Made by a program: the position numbers and the translations under genes
Shown: positions 41,737-51,497 of the stretch, one piece after another
Position numbering within the stretch: the first letter of the stretch is position 1
Layout of the letters: each line of letters begins with the position of its first letter
Assembly (NCBI RefSeq): GCF_000697965.2
Contig: NZ_CP015882.1
Location: forward strand, 1,116,001 to 1,180,000
Source: Ensifer adhaerens
GTDB lineage: Bacteria > Pseudomonadota > Alphaproteobacteria > Rhizobiales > Rhizobiaceae
Direction: 5' to 3'
DNA length: 64,000 bases
Notes under the pieces: generated by a model
Told to the model about the DNA's origin: nothing
The model's input: only the letters and a program-made list of their open reading frames with translations
Databases searched by the model: none

Positions 41737-43030
41737 CGTAATTTCCTTCAGTCCAGCGCCCTGCGGCCTCGGCCTCATAGGCAAGGATTTCGAGCGGGAC
41801 AGGGATGGTCAGGGGGCGCATCAGCGGCGCGCTGTCGCGCACGCCTCCAGGCAGCGTGGCGGGAAAATCCCGCTGGCTCCAGCGAACGATCTGCACGGCC
41901 GGCGAGCCGGTGAGCAGGCTTGCCGCGGGCTGCGACCAGAGGATCTGGTCCATCAGGTCGTTGGGGCGGTAGAAACTGTCGGCAACGCCGTCGCCGTTGA
42001 GGTCGAAGGCCGGATGATCGGACCAGAAATTGCCCCGGCCTTCATGGCTCCATTCCATATTGCGGGTGCCGACGTATTTGACCTGCTCGCGGTTGGCGAT
42101 GAAGGCGTTGCCTGTCAGCACATTCTTTTCCGAACCGGCGGTGAAATGTATGCCAATGCCGCAGCTCTCGAAGCGATTTCCCCAGACCAGGTTCTTGTGG
42201 GCGTTGTAGATGAACAGGCATTTCTTCGTGCCCCCGCGCACCAGATTGCCTGACACGTCGGCATTGTTGGCATAGTTCAGCATCAGCCCATGCTCGCGGT
42301 CGCCGAGGCTGAGATTGTTCAGGATCTTCGCGCGGTTGGAGAACATGATCGCAAAGCCCAGATGGTTTCCGATCGAGATGTTGTCGGAAACCTCGGTGTT
42401 GCGGGTGTACATGAAGTGCACGGCAAAGCGCAGGTCGCGCATGATGTTGCGGCGATAGATGCTGTCGGCGCTGGCGTTTGAAAAGATGCCGTCGCGACCG
42501 TAGCGGATAATATTGTCTTGAAGCAGCGTACCGGGGCTGTTCCAGACATAGATGCCGTTACCGCGCTCGTTCATGCGGGCGCTGCGCGTGCCGATGATCT
42601 CGTTTCCGGAGACAATCGTGTCGCGGCCGCCATGGACGTCGATGCCGTGCATGTTGTCGGTGACGAGCAGCTTTTCGACACGGGCGCGATTGGCGCCTTG
42701 AACGATTTTGACCCCGGCGTCGAGATCCTGGTTGATGCGACCCGAACCGGTGACGGTGAACCCCGTCAAGGTGACGTCCGACGCGGCAATCGTCACCACG
42801 CTACCCTGCTTAAGCCCATTCACCACCGCTCCACGCGGACCGGTGATGGTCAGTGGTCGGTCGATGGTGACGGGGCCGTCATAGGCCCCGTCGGTCAACA
42901 CCAGCACATCGCCGGGTTGGGCCCCGGCGATGGCTGCGGCAAGACTGCCCGCACCCGGCACGACTGCGCGCTCCGCCGCTAAGAGCGGAGAGGCGAGAAG
43001 AAAGCCGATCAGGAGAACGGACAGCCGCAT
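41702..43030 (-). CDS. nosD: NosD, periplasmic copper-processing beta-helix protein
   Basis: A 442-residue exported protein with signal peptide MRLSVLLIGFLLASPLLA and a right-handed parallel beta-helix of CASH type, visible as repeated short units such as NNMHG-like TDNMHGIDVHG, GNGIYVWNSPGTLLQDN and FSNASADSIYRRN. NosD takes copper from NosL and hands it to apo-NosZ when driven by NosFY. It starts 3 bp after the nosZ stop. Confidence 0.93.
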   Translation of the reverse strand: MRLSVLLIGFLLASPLLAAERAVVPGAGSLAAAIAGAQPGDVLVLTDGAYDGPVTIDRPLTITGPRGAVVNGLKQGSVVTIAASDVTLTGFTVTGSGRINQDLDAGVKIVQGANRARVEKLLVTDNMHGIDVHGGRDTIVSGNEIIGTRSARMNERGNGIYVWNSPGTLLQDNIIRYGRDGIFSNASADSIYRRNIMRDLRFAVHFMYTRNTEVSDNISIGNHLGFAIMFSNRAKILNNLSLGDREHGLMLNYANNADVSGNLVRGGTKKCLFIYNAHKNLVWGNRFESCGIGIHFTAGSEKNVLTGNAFIANREQVKYVGTRNMEWSHEGRGNFWSDHPAFDLNGDGVADSFYRPNDLMDQILWSQPAASLLTGSPAVQIVRWSQRDFPATLPGGVRDSAPLMRPLTIPVPLEILAYEAEAAGRWTEGNYDDTDVDNLQAH

Positions 43031-43033
43031 CGA

Positions 43034-44962
43034 TCAGGCGCCCTTCGGTTCCACGAACATGCGGCCGCGCATTTCCATGTGCAGGGCATGGCAGAACCAT
43101 TGGCAATAGTACCAGTAGACGCCAGGATTGGCCGCAACGAAGGTAACGGAGCTCGTCTGTTGCGGGCCGACCTCCATCGCCACGCCGTGATTGCCCATGG
43201 TGAAGCCATGGGTAAGGTCATCGATCTCATCGAGATTGGTGACGATGACCGTGACTTCGTCGCCCTCCTTCACCGTAAAGCTCGGCTGGCTGAAGCTGGG
43301 TGCGACCGAGGTCATGTAGACGCGAACCTTGTTGCCGTCGCGGATCACGGCCTCGGTCCATTCGTCGATGTCGACCTCATCGGCCTCGGCCTGCTTGCGG
43401 GTTTCGGCCCACAGCGGATCCTTGCGATCCCAGACCGAGCGGATGTTCGGCAGGATCGAGGGGGAGACGGCGATGGCGTCATGCGGCTCGGCGAAGGTCG
43501 GGCCGTCATGGACCAGCACCATCTTGTCACCGGAAATGTCGATCAACTGATCGTTTTCCGGCTTCAGCGGGCCGACATTCAGGAACCGGTCCTTGGAGAA
43601 TTTGCACAGGCAAACGAGCCAGTCGTTGGCGGCGTCGAGCGTTTCGCCCATCACCGTCTTCAAGTGGCCGGGTTGATACTGAACGTCGAGCTTGTCCTTG
43701 ATCGGATTGATCTTCTCACCGGCGTAGGCGCGGATGGCCTCATCGATGTTCCACTTTACCACCTGGCTGTCGAGGAACAGCGACGTATAGGCGTTGCCGC
43801 GCCCGTCGAAGGCGGTGTGCAACGGGCCGAGGCCCAGTTCCGGTTCCGCAACCACCGCGCTGCGCGGCTCGGCATTGTCGTAAAACAGGGCATCGAACTT
43901 CGTCACGTCCAGCACGGTGACGGTTGGCGAAAGCTTGCCGGCAACGCACAGATGCTTCCTGTCCGGCGCCATGTTGCAGCCGTGCGGGTTGTTGGCGATC
44001 GGGATGTAGCGCGTGAAGAGCGACTTGGCCTCCTTGCGCCCGTCCACCACCTTGACGCCGTTGATCTCCTCATATTGGCCGGCCTTAATGGCCTTCTCGA
44101 TTTCGGCGATGTTGAAGACGACGATATGGTCCATCTCGGACTTGGTCATCTCCTCCAGCGTCATGCCCATTTCGGAGTTGTAGCTGGTGGAGAACGCCCA
44201 CTTGCCCTCGTAGTCGGCATCGCAATTGTCGAGGTTGCCCGAGACCTTCACCTGCCACGCCACTTCCCACTTGTCGGCATCGACGGCGGTGAAGATGTTC
44301 ACGTAGGTCGCCACGTCCGTCATCGTCGAGCCGTCGTTGACGAGCGGGGCCTCGTCCTCGCCGTTGCAGAACACATAGTTTGAACGCGGCCATTTCTGCG
44401 GACGCATGCCGTGGATGCCCTTGGCGTTGGGGATCTCCAGGATGGCGTCGGTCTTCATCACGTCGCAGCGCACGCGCGCCACGCGCGTATTGGCCTTGTC
44501 GTTCATGAACAGGTAGCGACCGTCATATTTACCGTCGGTGAAGGACATATGGACGTGATGCAGGTCGCCGTTGTCGTGGATTTTCTTGCCGTTGGCGGCA
44601 AGCTGCTTCTTCGTCTTTTCCGTCATCGTGCGCTGATGGATCCGGATCGATTCATTGGTCTGCCCCCAACCGGTGGCCGAGCAACGGTTGAACACCGGCA
44701 CGCGCATCAGTTCGCGCATCGAGGGAATGCCGAGAATGCGCATCTCGCCGGTCTGACCGGAGGACCAGAAGCCGTAGTAATCGTCGAGCTTGCCCGGTGC
44801 GACCGAGCCGTCGGCGCCCGTGGCCGCACGGGCCGGTGTCGCCAATCCTGCAGCGCCGAGGCTGAATGCGGCCGGCCCTACAGTGCCCGCCAGAATGGCG
44901 CTGCCTGCAGTCGCGCTGAAAAGTGCTCGCCGGCTTAGTCCCTTGTGTTCCTTAGATTCCAT
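43034..44962 (-). CDS. nosZ: NosZ, nitrous oxide reductase, clade I (Tat-exported)
   Basis: A 642-residue periplasmic copper enzyme that reduces N2O to N2. The leader has the twin-arginine motif LSRRALFSA. The N-terminal seven-bladed propeller contains DLHHVHMSF and [15 protein letters not shown], carrying CuZ histidines, and ends with FAEPHDAIA. The C-terminal cupredoxin domain has the CuA ligands C620, C624, H628 and M631 in [14 protein letters not shown]. Tat leader and association with nosR and nosX mark clade I, usual in denitrifying rhizobia. Confidence 0.97.
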   Translation of the reverse strand: MESKEHKGLSRRALFSATAGSAILAGTVGPAAFSLGAAGLATPARAATGADGSVAPGKLDDYYGFWSSGQTGEMRILGIPSMRELMRVPVFNRCSATGWGQTNESIRIHQRTMTEKTKKQLAANGKKIHDNGDLHHVHMSFTDGKYDGRYLFMNDKANTRVARVRCDVMKTDAILEIPNAKGIHGMRPQKWPRSNYVFCNGEDEAPLVNDGSTMTDVATYVNIFTAVDADKWEVAWQVKVSGNLDNCDADYEGKWAFSTSYNSEMGMTLEEMTKSEMDHIVVFNIAEIEKAIKAGQYEEINGVKVVDGRKEAKSLFTRYIPIANNPHGCNMAPDRKHLCVAGKLSPTVTVLDVTKFDALFYDNAEPRSAVVAEPELGLGPLHTAFDGRGNAYTSLFLDSQVVKWNIDEAIRAYAGEKINPIKDKLDVQYQPGHLKTVMGETLDAANDWLVCLCKFSKDRFLNVGPLKPENDQLIDISGDKMVLVHDGPTFAEPHDAIAVSPSILPNIRSVWDRKDPLWAETRKQAEADEVDIDEWTEAVIRDGNKVRVYMTSVAPSFSQPSFTVKEGDEVTVIVTNLDEIDDLTHGFTMGNHGVAMEVGPQQTSSVTFVAANPGVYWYYCQWFCHALHMEMRGRMFVEPKGA

Positions 44963-44998
44963 AGATCTGGTTCCTTTTTGCTTGAACCTTGGCTTCGA

Positions 44999-47158
44999 TT
45001 AAACTTTGGCTGCGGGTTGATGGGTCGGCACGCCGCCCGGGCTTGCCGCAAGCTTCGCCCGCGACTTCATCTTCTTGATCACGACGGGGCAGACGGTTTC
45101 GGACTGGTAGAGCACCTGGCAGTGCAGGCAGTTGATGCACTCGTTCGGATTGATCTCGCCGGTCCGGTGGATCGCCTGCACCGGACATTGGTGGGCGCAG
45201 GTCTGGCAGGGGTTCCCGCATTCATGGTAGCGCTTGAGCCAGTCGAACATGCGTATGCGCGCAGGGATCGCAAGCGCCGCACCGAGCGGGCAGAGGTAGC
45301 GGCAATAGAACCTCTCGACGAAGAGCCCGGCGACGAGAAGTGCTGTGGCATAGGCCACGAACGGCCAGGCGCGGATGAACTTCAGGATGATCGCTGTCTT
45401 GAATGGCTCGATCTCGGCCAGATGCTCTGCCTGCTCGACGCTCATCAGGGAGACCCCGAAAAGGCCGAGGAAGATCATGTATTTGATCGGCCAGAGTCGC
45501 TCGTGCAGGCCCCATGGCAATGTCCATTGCGGGATACGCAGCTTGCGTGCGATCTGGTTGGTCAGCTCCTGCAGTGCGCCGAAGGGGCAGAGCCAGCCGC
45601 AATAGGCTCCTCGTCCCCAGAACAGGAGTGCCGCGGCAACGGCAAACCACAGGATGAAGGTGAGCGGATCGAGCAGGAAAGCCTGCCAGCTGAACCCGTT
45701 GACGAGACTGCCGAAGAGCGCCATCAGATTGACGACAGAAAGCTGCGCGTTGGCATACCAGCCAAGAAAGACCAGCGTTACCGTCAGGAAGATGATGCGA
45801 AAGATGTAGAACGCTCGCGCGTTCCTGACCGCATAGGTCTGGAAGAAGAACACGCCCGTCAGCACGACCAACATGGCGCCGAGCACGACGATCTTCAGCT
45901 TCGAGTCGTCCCAGATGCGTTTCCACAGGTCGGACTGTGCAGTCCCCTCGTCACGATCAGCAACGGCTGCAACGTCCTTCACCGGTGGTGGCGCGACAGC
46001 ACGCAGATACTTCTGCGGAAGCTGGTAACCCAGATCGAAGGTATGAAAGACTTTTTCGACCGGTCCAACCTCACGTTGGGCCAGGAGCTGTATGCGGAAA
46101 GGTTTTGTCGGGTCGAAGCCGAGGCCTGCTTTAATGCGGAACAGGTCCATCTCGTTGTATTCCGGCGCACCGGCAAGCGAGATTGCGCCCAGGCGACGGT
46201 GGTCGCGATCACGAAAGCGAACGGAAACATCGTCCTGGATCAGCACGATGCGATCAAAGATGCCGCCGCGCACATAGCCTGATCCCTTGAAGGAATAGAG
46301 CCCGCGTCCGACCACGGCGATCGCGTGTTCGCCTTCGCCAAGCCAAGCCTGAAGGTTTTTCTCTTCGGCTGCCCCGAGAAAGGCCTTGCCGATGGAAGGT
46401 ACCGAGACCAGTGCCGCCTGCATCTCGATGAATGTCGTTTCCGGCGCTTGCGCAATCGCGCGCTCGCGGGCGCGCTCATCGGGATGGCCGGCGAAAGCAG
46501 CATTGACCTGCGCAACGTCGAGCGACAGGCGGCGCAGCGTGCCGTCACCTTCTGCCTCGACCCAGTCGGCCGGCGCGGTAGCCGCGGGATCGATTTCGAA
46601 GCGCGGGCCGGCATTGTCCGCTTCCGGTGTCAATCCGCCAAGCCCGAGCGCGCGCGCAACCTTTAGCCCGGACCGGACGATCGAATCGTCGATGACCATG
46701 ACGGTCACCGTCGCGCCCGAGATGATATCGACTTCGTGGGTCGTGCCGCCGGATTTCGCCTCGGCGACGAGATCAAGGCCTGCGTAGCCGGCAACAAGCG
46801 CCTTCACCTTGGCGTCGGGAATGCCGATGAGGACGATGGGTTCCGAATGTTTCACCAGCCGGACGCCGACGATCTTCGCATCCTTGTCCACCGCCACGAG
46901 CGTATGGATGGGTTTGCCGGAATAGCCGGTCGTTCCGACGAAATCCGAGGTCACGAAAACCCACGCCACCGTCTGGCCGCCCTTCAGCACCGGGGCCGCC
47001 GCCACATCATCACGCACAGCGCCAAAACCGTCCGCTCCTGGCACAAGATCGGAGGCTGTGGTGGTCGGCAAAAACGCCTGCAGCACCGATGCCGCGCTGG
47101 CGGATATGGCACCGCAGAGGCTGAGGCAGAGGAAAAGGACAAGACGGAAGAGTTTCAT
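44999..47158 (-). CDS. nosR: NosR, flavin and Fe-S membrane protein required for N2O reduction
   Basis: A 719-residue polytopic protein. After the signal peptide MKLFRLVLFLCLSLCGAIS comes a periplasmic FMN-binding domain with the flavin attachment block DIISGATVTVMV, then membrane spans, two CxxxCP motifs (YCGWLCPFGAL and YCRYLCPLGAAL) and a C-terminal ferredoxin domain with CQTCAHQCPVQAI and ECINCLHCQVLYQ. NosR carries electrons to NosZ and is needed for its expression in some hosts. It heads the operon, with an FNR/DNR-type box 61 bp upstream. The start at 47158 is chosen for the signal peptide; 47194 is possible. Confidence 0.95.
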   Translation of the reverse strand: MKLFRLVLFLCLSLCGAISASAASVLQAFLPTTTASDLVPGADGFGAVRDDVAAAPVLKGGQTVAWVFVTSDFVGTTGYSGKPIHTLVAVDKDAKIVGVRLVKHSEPIVLIGIPDAKVKALVAGYAGLDLVAEAKSGGTTHEVDIISGATVTVMVIDDSIVRSGLKVARALGLGGLTPEADNAGPRFEIDPAATAPADWVEAEGDGTLRRLSLDVAQVNAAFAGHPDERARERAIAQAPETTFIEMQAALVSVPSIGKAFLGAAEEKNLQAWLGEGEHAIAVVGRGLYSFKGSGYVRGGIFDRIVLIQDDVSVRFRDRDHRRLGAISLAGAPEYNEMDLFRIKAGLGFDPTKPFRIQLLAQREVGPVEKVFHTFDLGYQLPQKYLRAVAPPPVKDVAAVADRDEGTAQSDLWKRIWDDSKLKIVVLGAMLVVLTGVFFFQTYAVRNARAFYIFRIIFLTVTLVFLGWYANAQLSVVNLMALFGSLVNGFSWQAFLLDPLTFILWFAVAAALLFWGRGAYCGWLCPFGALQELTNQIARKLRIPQWTLPWGLHERLWPIKYMIFLGLFGVSLMSVEQAEHLAEIEPFKTAIILKFIRAWPFVAYATALLVAGLFVERFYCRYLCPLGAALAIPARIRMFDWLKRYHECGNPCQTCAHQCPVQAIHRTGEINPNECINCLHCQVLYQSETVCPVVIKKMKSRAKLAASPGGVPTHQPAAKV

Positions 47159-47218
47159 TCCAGGGTGTTTTCCCGCAAATCGTTGCCGGAGCATTGAAAC
47201 TTTGGCGCGGGACATTCT

Positions 47219-47232
47219 TTGATCTAGCTCAA
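47219..47232 (-). promoter_or_regulatory. FNR/FixK/DNR-type box upstream of nosR
   Basis: On the minus strand TTGAGCTAGATCAA, one base from the TTGAT-N4-ATCAA consensus. Its centre is 67 bp before the nosR ATG, suiting a class II activator position. It implies induction by low oxygen or nitric oxide. Confidence 0.75.
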
Positions 47233-47653
47233 ACAAAGACAGCTTCGTTGATTGCAATCCTTGATTGCCGCATGTCGTGCACGATTTGATGCTCAGATGG
47301 AGCTGGGGAATGGACTTCGCGTCAAGCCGGCGGCCGACCGGCGCAAGAACAATACCTTTGAAGTCGGATCGCCCGGCCCATGGCCTGCCCTCCCCGCAAT
47401 ACCTGCCAGGGGACGGCAGGCAGCCCGTCACCCACAACTACTGCGGGTCGTGCGAACAAGTTCCGCCCTGTGAGCTCGGCTCGCGAAGAGCAGATTATTC
47501 GCCGCCGTGCCTCGTGGGGGCATGGCGGCGCCAGCTCAAAACAGTGAAGGTGTGCCCGGCGCTAAGCGCCGGGTCGGATTGCGTGCAAAAAGATGTGTGA
47601 AGCTCCGCCTCCTCCCGTTGGGCAAAGCGATGCCGGAAAGACCTGTCAGGGCC
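47233..47653. other. Intergenic stretch upstream of nosR
   Basis: No convincing gene. A perfect 8-bp-arm hairpin, CCCGGCGC-TAA-GCGCCGGG, is at 47555-47573, about 80 bp beyond the ric stop, with no T-run; it could end or protect the ric transcript. Confidence 0.5.
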
Positions 47654-48424
47654 TCACCCCGCAGAAAGCGCTGCTGGCGAGAGAGCGGAACCCTCAAATG
47701 CATCAATGCCAGCGAACCGCGGAAACAGAACGCTGTTTTCCAGATGCATATGTGTAACGAGATCGTCGCAGAATTTTTGAACCCCGACATAGAGCGCCGT
47801 CCAGGACCTGCAGGCCCCGTCCGGAAGCGTAAAACCATGCGTCAAATGCTCGATCACGGCGAGGCTCCGGCTCTCGCATGCATGATCGTCCCGCATGCCG
47901 GCAATCAGATGTCGGATGTCTGGATCGGGCTCATGGCGCATCATCGGAAAGAGCGCAAGCTCTTCCCGCGCCATGTGGGGAAGAAGGTGGTCCTTGAGCT
48001 CGGCCAGCGCGTCGGCAAGACCAAGTGGCGCGGAGCGATGAGCACCGTGGACGTGCTCCACCTTTTGGGCAAGCGGGATCAACCATTCCAGATCGGTGCG
48101 GTGGGTCTGGTGATAACGCTCCAGAATATGAGCGATAAGCTCGCCTGTAGCATCCGGAGCCTCGCGTCTTGCGGCAAGCTCCAACGCCTGAAGCCGATCG
48201 AGCAGATCAGCGGCCTCTATGCCGGCATCCGCGGCCGCTTGCGCAAGCGGTACATCGCCACCACAGCAAAATCCGATACCGTGCTGTCTGAAGAGTTCCG
48301 CGGCACCGGGAAGCTCGCACGCAATCACTCCGACGGCTGTGTCCAATGTGTATTCGGTCAATGTGCTCTCCTTGGCGCCTAAAAGGTCATGATCCGCAAT
48401 CGATTTCAAAGCGGGGCGATCCAT
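47654..48424 (-). CDS. ric: RIC (ScdA/YtfE/DnrN-type) di-iron protein, repair of iron-sulfur centres
   Basis: A 256-residue protein. The N-terminal ScdA_N domain ends with GIGFCCGGDVPLAQAAADAG, the CCxG motif of the family; the hemerythrin-like domain carries His and Glu ligands in YHQTHRTDLEWL, HVHGAHRSAP, HLLPHMAREELALFPMM, DDHACESRSL and HMHLENSVLFPRF. RIC proteins release iron to damaged Fe-S clusters after nitrosative stress and are typically co-regulated with denitrification. It is the third gene of an operon headed by an NnrR-like site. Confidence 0.93.
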   Translation of the reverse strand: MDRPALKSIADHDLLGAKESTLTEYTLDTAVGVIACELPGAAELFRQHGIGFCCGGDVPLAQAAADAGIEAADLLDRLQALELAARREAPDATGELIAHILERYHQTHRTDLEWLIPLAQKVEHVHGAHRSAPLGLADALAELKDHLLPHMAREELALFPMMRHEPDPDIRHLIAGMRDDHACESRSLAVIEHLTHGFTLPDGACRSWTALYVGVQKFCDDLVTHMHLENSVLFPRFAGIDAFEGSALSPAALSAG

Positions 48425-48528
48425 GATCGTTGTTCAAGGGAGAAGCTGGGGCAGTTCTTCCGATCGTTCTTTGTCGAAACGCAACTTTATTCCGGAAGGA
48501 TCGCAATCGTTGAAGATCTGAATGACCG

Positions 48529-48858
48529 TTAAGAGCCCTTGCCGCTGGTGCCGTGGCGACGGCGCCAGTTCGCCAGGCGCTCGCGATCGAACGTGAAGAC
48601 TTCATCGATCACCGTACCATCGGAAGATACGGTTGCATTCCAGAGACGCCCGCCGCACCGAAGCGTCAACCGGAATGTGCCCAGGTGCTCCCCTTGACCG
48701 ATCTCAACCTGGCTCTTGACTTCTCCCCGGCCGAGGCGATTTCTAAGCTCAGTCGGGGGCAGACGCAGCGCCGACGACATGGTCGCCGCCGGCACGGAGA
48801 AATCGCCACTGGCGTCGCGCTCGACGCGCAAAACTCGTCGGTTTGTCAGTGTCAGCAT
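48529..48858 (-). CDS. Conserved small protein of denitrification loci, function unknown
   Basis: A 109-residue cytoplasmic protein, beginning MLTLTNRRVLRVERDASGDF. It contains TMSSALRLPPTELRNRLGRG, then GTFRLTLRCGGRLWNATVS and ends with a charged segment FDRERLANWRRRHGTSGKGS. I recall similar uncharacterised proteins near nitric oxide genes in Rhizobiales (possibly DUF6522) but cannot confirm the number. Its ATG overlaps the preceding 69-residue gene stop as ATGCTGA, and ric follows about 100 bp later. Confidence 0.75.
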   Translation of the reverse strand: MLTLTNRRVLRVERDASGDFSVPAATMSSALRLPPTELRNRLGRGEVKSQVEIGQGEHLGTFRLTLRCGGRLWNATVSSDGTVIDEVFTFDRERLANWRRRHGTSGKGS

Positions 48859-49061
48859 AGAGCTTTTCTTTTGGATGATGTGTCGTCCCTCGCGCGCGGA
48901 TGAGGCCGCGTCAGACGGACCCGTGATGCCTCAAGGCGAACGCTAAGAAGATCGAGCAAAAAGCCGTCGTCAATGCCAGCAGCCGGGATGCTGGCAAACA
49001 GTTCAGCAACCTCAATCGTGCAATCGCATAACGTTGGATCCCTCTGTTCCATCTCGACCAT
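48852..49061 (-). CDS. Small protein of 69 residues, first gene of the ric operon
   Basis: The frame starts at 49061 with GGAGGG 9 nt upstream, and its TGA overlaps the next gene's ATG, a coupling arrangement that supports real translation. The product is acidic and helical in its first half (CTIEVAELFASIPAAGIDDG, FLLDLLSVRLEASRVRL) and basic at the end (RPHPRARDDTSSKRKALC), with Cys12 and Cys14 near the N-terminus. I do not recognise it. An NnrR-like palindrome lies 74 bp upstream, so it is probably expressed under denitrifying conditions. Confidence 0.6.
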   Translation of the reverse strand: MVEMEQRDPTLCDCTIEVAELFASIPAAGIDDGFLLDLLSVRLEASRVRLTRPHPRARDDTSSKRKALC

Positions 49062-49134
49062 GATTTGAGCCCTCCAATGTGCTCGATCCGCGAAACCCGG
49101 CTGCTCCTTGCTAGATGTTTGGCGTCAGGCCTCG

Positions 49135-49148
49135 TTGCGCTAACGCAA
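49135..49148 (-). promoter_or_regulatory. NnrR-like palindrome TTGCGCTAACGCAA
   Basis: Perfect arms TTGCG and CGCAA around CTAA, the form expected for NnrR-type CRP/FNR regulators that sense nitric oxide. Centre about 80 bp before the 69-residue gene start. Different from the FNR-type box at nosR, so the two operons may answer different members of the family. Confidence 0.65.
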
Positions 49149-49316
49149 GCTTTCGACGCGGTCGTTAAATTCCTCGCCATCATCGATATCCCGGTATCGC
49201 ATCGGATCAAGCACGTCGGCTACTGACTACTCGACTTAAGTATTCTGCCGCAAAGCCGATACCGATGCCGGCTCCGCGCGGAGCTTGCTTGGTCTCTTGG
49301 AATGGCGATCCGTCGT

Positions 49317-50633
49317 CTAAAAGCGCATAGACTTGAAACCTGCTCTGATCTCCTCGACGAAGATTTCGGGCTCCTCCCAGGCGGCGAAGTGCCCACCCTT
49401 TAAGGCGCGGTTGTAGTAGACGAGCTTTGGATAAGCCTTTGACAGCCATTGTCTCGGTGGCCGATAGACCTCGCCCGGAAAGACGGTGACGGCCACAGGA
49501 ACCTTGGCTGGCGTGAGCTTCGCGCCTGCCTTGACGTTCTCCCAATAGATACGTCCGCTTGAGGGCCCTGAGTTGGTCAGCCAATACAAGGTGATATTGT
49601 CGAGGATGGCGTCCTTGCCGAGCGCCTGTTCCGCATCGCCACGCGTGAACACCCAGTCGGCGATCTTGTCCAAGAGCCAGGCTGCAAGCCCCACCGGTGA
49701 ATCGGCAAGGCCGTAGCCGATCGTTTCCGGGCGCGTACTGAGGATCGAGGCGTAGCCGAAACCATTGTTCAGGAAGTCGCGAGCCTCGTCGAAAACCTTC
49801 TTTTCATCGGCAGACATGGTCTCGGGAGCTGGCCCGCCGTTCTTCAACGCCTTGGCAGCGTCCGCTGGAAGCGTCGTCGAACGCTCCACCCTGTTGACGT
49901 GGATGCCAAGCAGTCCGGCTGGCGCCTGACGCGCCAGGGCATCGCTGATGATCGCGCCCCAATCACCGCCTTGCGAGACATAGCTGTTATAGCCGAGCCG
50001 CTTCATGAGGGCGTCCCAGGCACGTGCGATCCGTTGCGCCTCCCAACCGGTCGTGTCTGGTTTTTGCGAAAAGCCGAAGCCTGGGATTGAAGGGATGACG
50101 AGATGGAAGGCGTCTTCGGCCTTACCGCCATGTGCAGTCGGATCCGTCAACGGATCAATGACGTCAAGCAGTTCAAAGATCGAACCCGGCCACCCGTGGG
50201 TCATAATCAGCGGAAGAGCGTTCTCATGGCGGGAGCGTACGTGGATGAAATGGATGTCGAGCCCGTCGATCTTCGTCAGGAATTGGGGAAACGCGTTCAA
50301 CTTGCGCTCTGCCCGGCGCCAATCATAGGAGGACTGCCAATACTGCGCGAGTTCACGAAGCTTTCGCTGCTGGACGCCCTGGGACCGATCCGCGACGGTC
50401 GCGCTGTCCGGCCAACGGGTTGCGACCAGGCGCCGTCTGAGGTCAATGAGGGCATTTTCAGGAATGTCGGCCTTGAATGGATGGATGGCATCGCCCGTCG
50501 CCGTCGCGTTCACGATGTCGGCTGCGATGCCGGTTCTGGGCAGCACCGCGGCGGCTACACCGATCGCAGCGCCCCGAAACAGAAACGAGCGTCGCGTGAG
50601 CGGCCCGTCACCAGCCTTGTTTTCCAGGTTCAT
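49317..50633 (-). CDS. Epoxide hydrolase family protein, Tat-exported
   Basis: A 438-residue alpha/beta hydrolase. The leader LTRRSFLFRGAAIGVAAAVL is a twin-arginine signal, so it acts outside the cytoplasm. After an epoxide-hydrolase N-terminal domain (FKADIPENALIDLRRRLVAT) come the oxyanion motif THGWPGS, nucleophile elbow QGGDWGAIISD with Asp as nucleophile, lid tyrosines and catalytic His in LKGGHFAAWEEPE. It hydrolyses epoxides to diols. The ATG at 50633 follows AGGAG by 9 nt. It lies downstream of the VOC gene on the same strand. Confidence 0.92.
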   Translation of the reverse strand: MNLENKAGDGPLTRRSFLFRGAAIGVAAAVLPRTGIAADIVNATATGDAIHPFKADIPENALIDLRRRLVATRWPDSATVADRSQGVQQRKLRELAQYWQSSYDWRRAERKLNAFPQFLTKIDGLDIHFIHVRSRHENALPLIMTHGWPGSIFELLDVIDPLTDPTAHGGKAEDAFHLVIPSIPGFGFSQKPDTTGWEAQRIARAWDALMKRLGYNSYVSQGGDWGAIISDALARQAPAGLLGIHVNRVERSTTLPADAAKALKNGGPAPETMSADEKKVFDEARDFLNNGFGYASILSTRPETIGYGLADSPVGLAAWLLDKIADWVFTRGDAEQALGKDAILDNITLYWLTNSGPSSGRIYWENVKAGAKLTPAKVPVAVTVFPGEVYRPPRQWLSKAYPKLVYYNRALKGGHFAAWEEPEIFVEEIRAGFKSMRF

Positions 50634-50767
50634 TTCAAAAAACTCCTGTCCGCTAATCAAGAAGGCGCATTGGAGAGATCCGCGCAGAGCTCTTGTTCAA
50701 AAGATGCGCGGAAACAGGTCGAGCGGGGGGCTCGCCCCGCGCGACGGCCCCCGCACTCCATTGATCA

Positions 50768-51208
50768 TCAAACCTCGTCGGGGCCTTTGCGGTAGACGAG
50801 AAACTTGTTGCCTTCGGGATCTCGGAAATAGGCACAATAGGGGTCACCGCCGTCCGGGCCTCTCGGGCCGGGAGCACCCTCGTCGGAACCTCCTGCTTCC
50901 AATGCGGTGGCATGAGCCTGATCGACCTGGGCTCGAGAGCGCGCTTCAAAGGCGACCATGGTGCCATTGCCGGCAACCGCTGTCTCTCCGTTAAAGGGCT
51001 TCGTCACACCAAATTCGAGGGTACGGTGGCCGTAATAGACAGCGCGTCCGGGCTGGACGAGCACGCGGCTGATGCCGAAGACGGCAAGGAGCTTGTCATA
51101 ATAAGCCGCTGCGGCATCGAGGTCGTTCGTGCCGACGGTAGAGTGGCCGGCGAGCGCTCTTGTCTTTTCCGCGATCTCCTTGTGCGGGGAGGCCGTGATG
51201 TCGTTCAT
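50768..51208 (-). CDS. VOC (glyoxalase/dioxygenase fold) family protein
   Basis: A 146-residue single-module VOC protein: AGHSTVGTNDLDAAAAYYDK with the first metal His, a central GRAVYYGHRTLEFGVTKP, and the C-terminal DPYCAYFRDPEGNKFLVYRK that supplies the Glu ligand. Such proteins act as lyases, isomerases or resistance proteins. The start at 51208 has GAGGAAA upstream. It is divergent from an alpha/beta hydrolase gene and precedes the epoxide hydrolase by 134 bp, possibly as one transcript. Confidence 0.9.
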   Translation of the reverse strand: MNDITASPHKEIAEKTRALAGHSTVGTNDLDAAAAYYDKLLAVFGISRVLVQPGRAVYYGHRTLEFGVTKPFNGETAVAGNGTMVAFEARSRAQVDQAHATALEAGGSDEGAPGPRGPDGGDPYCAYFRDPEGNKFLVYRKGPDEV

Positions 51209-51497
51209 TTTCCTCAGTCCTTTCGTCGCGAGTGACGGTCTCGTCTCGCTGCTTCGTTCGGGATCGTCGCTAAACCCGCCGATACATGAATGACGGGAAT
51301 CTACGGATCGCACCTGCTGCCCGGTACTGAGCAAATCTGAGAGCCATCCTCTCGCTTGAATGCACTGGCGTCCACTCGAGAGCGAATTTGCCCGAGTTCA
51401 AGAGGGTGCCTCTCAAAAACTGCATCTGCCGACGGACTGCTCGATGCCCGATGCTCTGGTCACACTCACCATTCAGAGACCGGAAGGACTTAAAGAC

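Noticed and set aside
43079..44383. Plus-strand frame opposite nosZ
   Set aside because: Antisense to a near-certain NosZ; typical shadow of high GC3 coding sequence.
44945..46282. Plus-strand frame opposite nosR
   Set aside because: Antisense shadow; NosR motifs on the minus strand are unambiguous.
48430..48450. TTGA-like sequence before ric considered as an FNR box
   Set aside because: The second half does not match TCAA at the right spacing; control through the upstream NnrR-like site is more likely.
49140..49202. 20-codon minus-strand frame upstream of the 69-residue gene
   Set aside because: Coding-like in composition but overlaps the NnrR-like site and has no RBS; probably a relic or chance.
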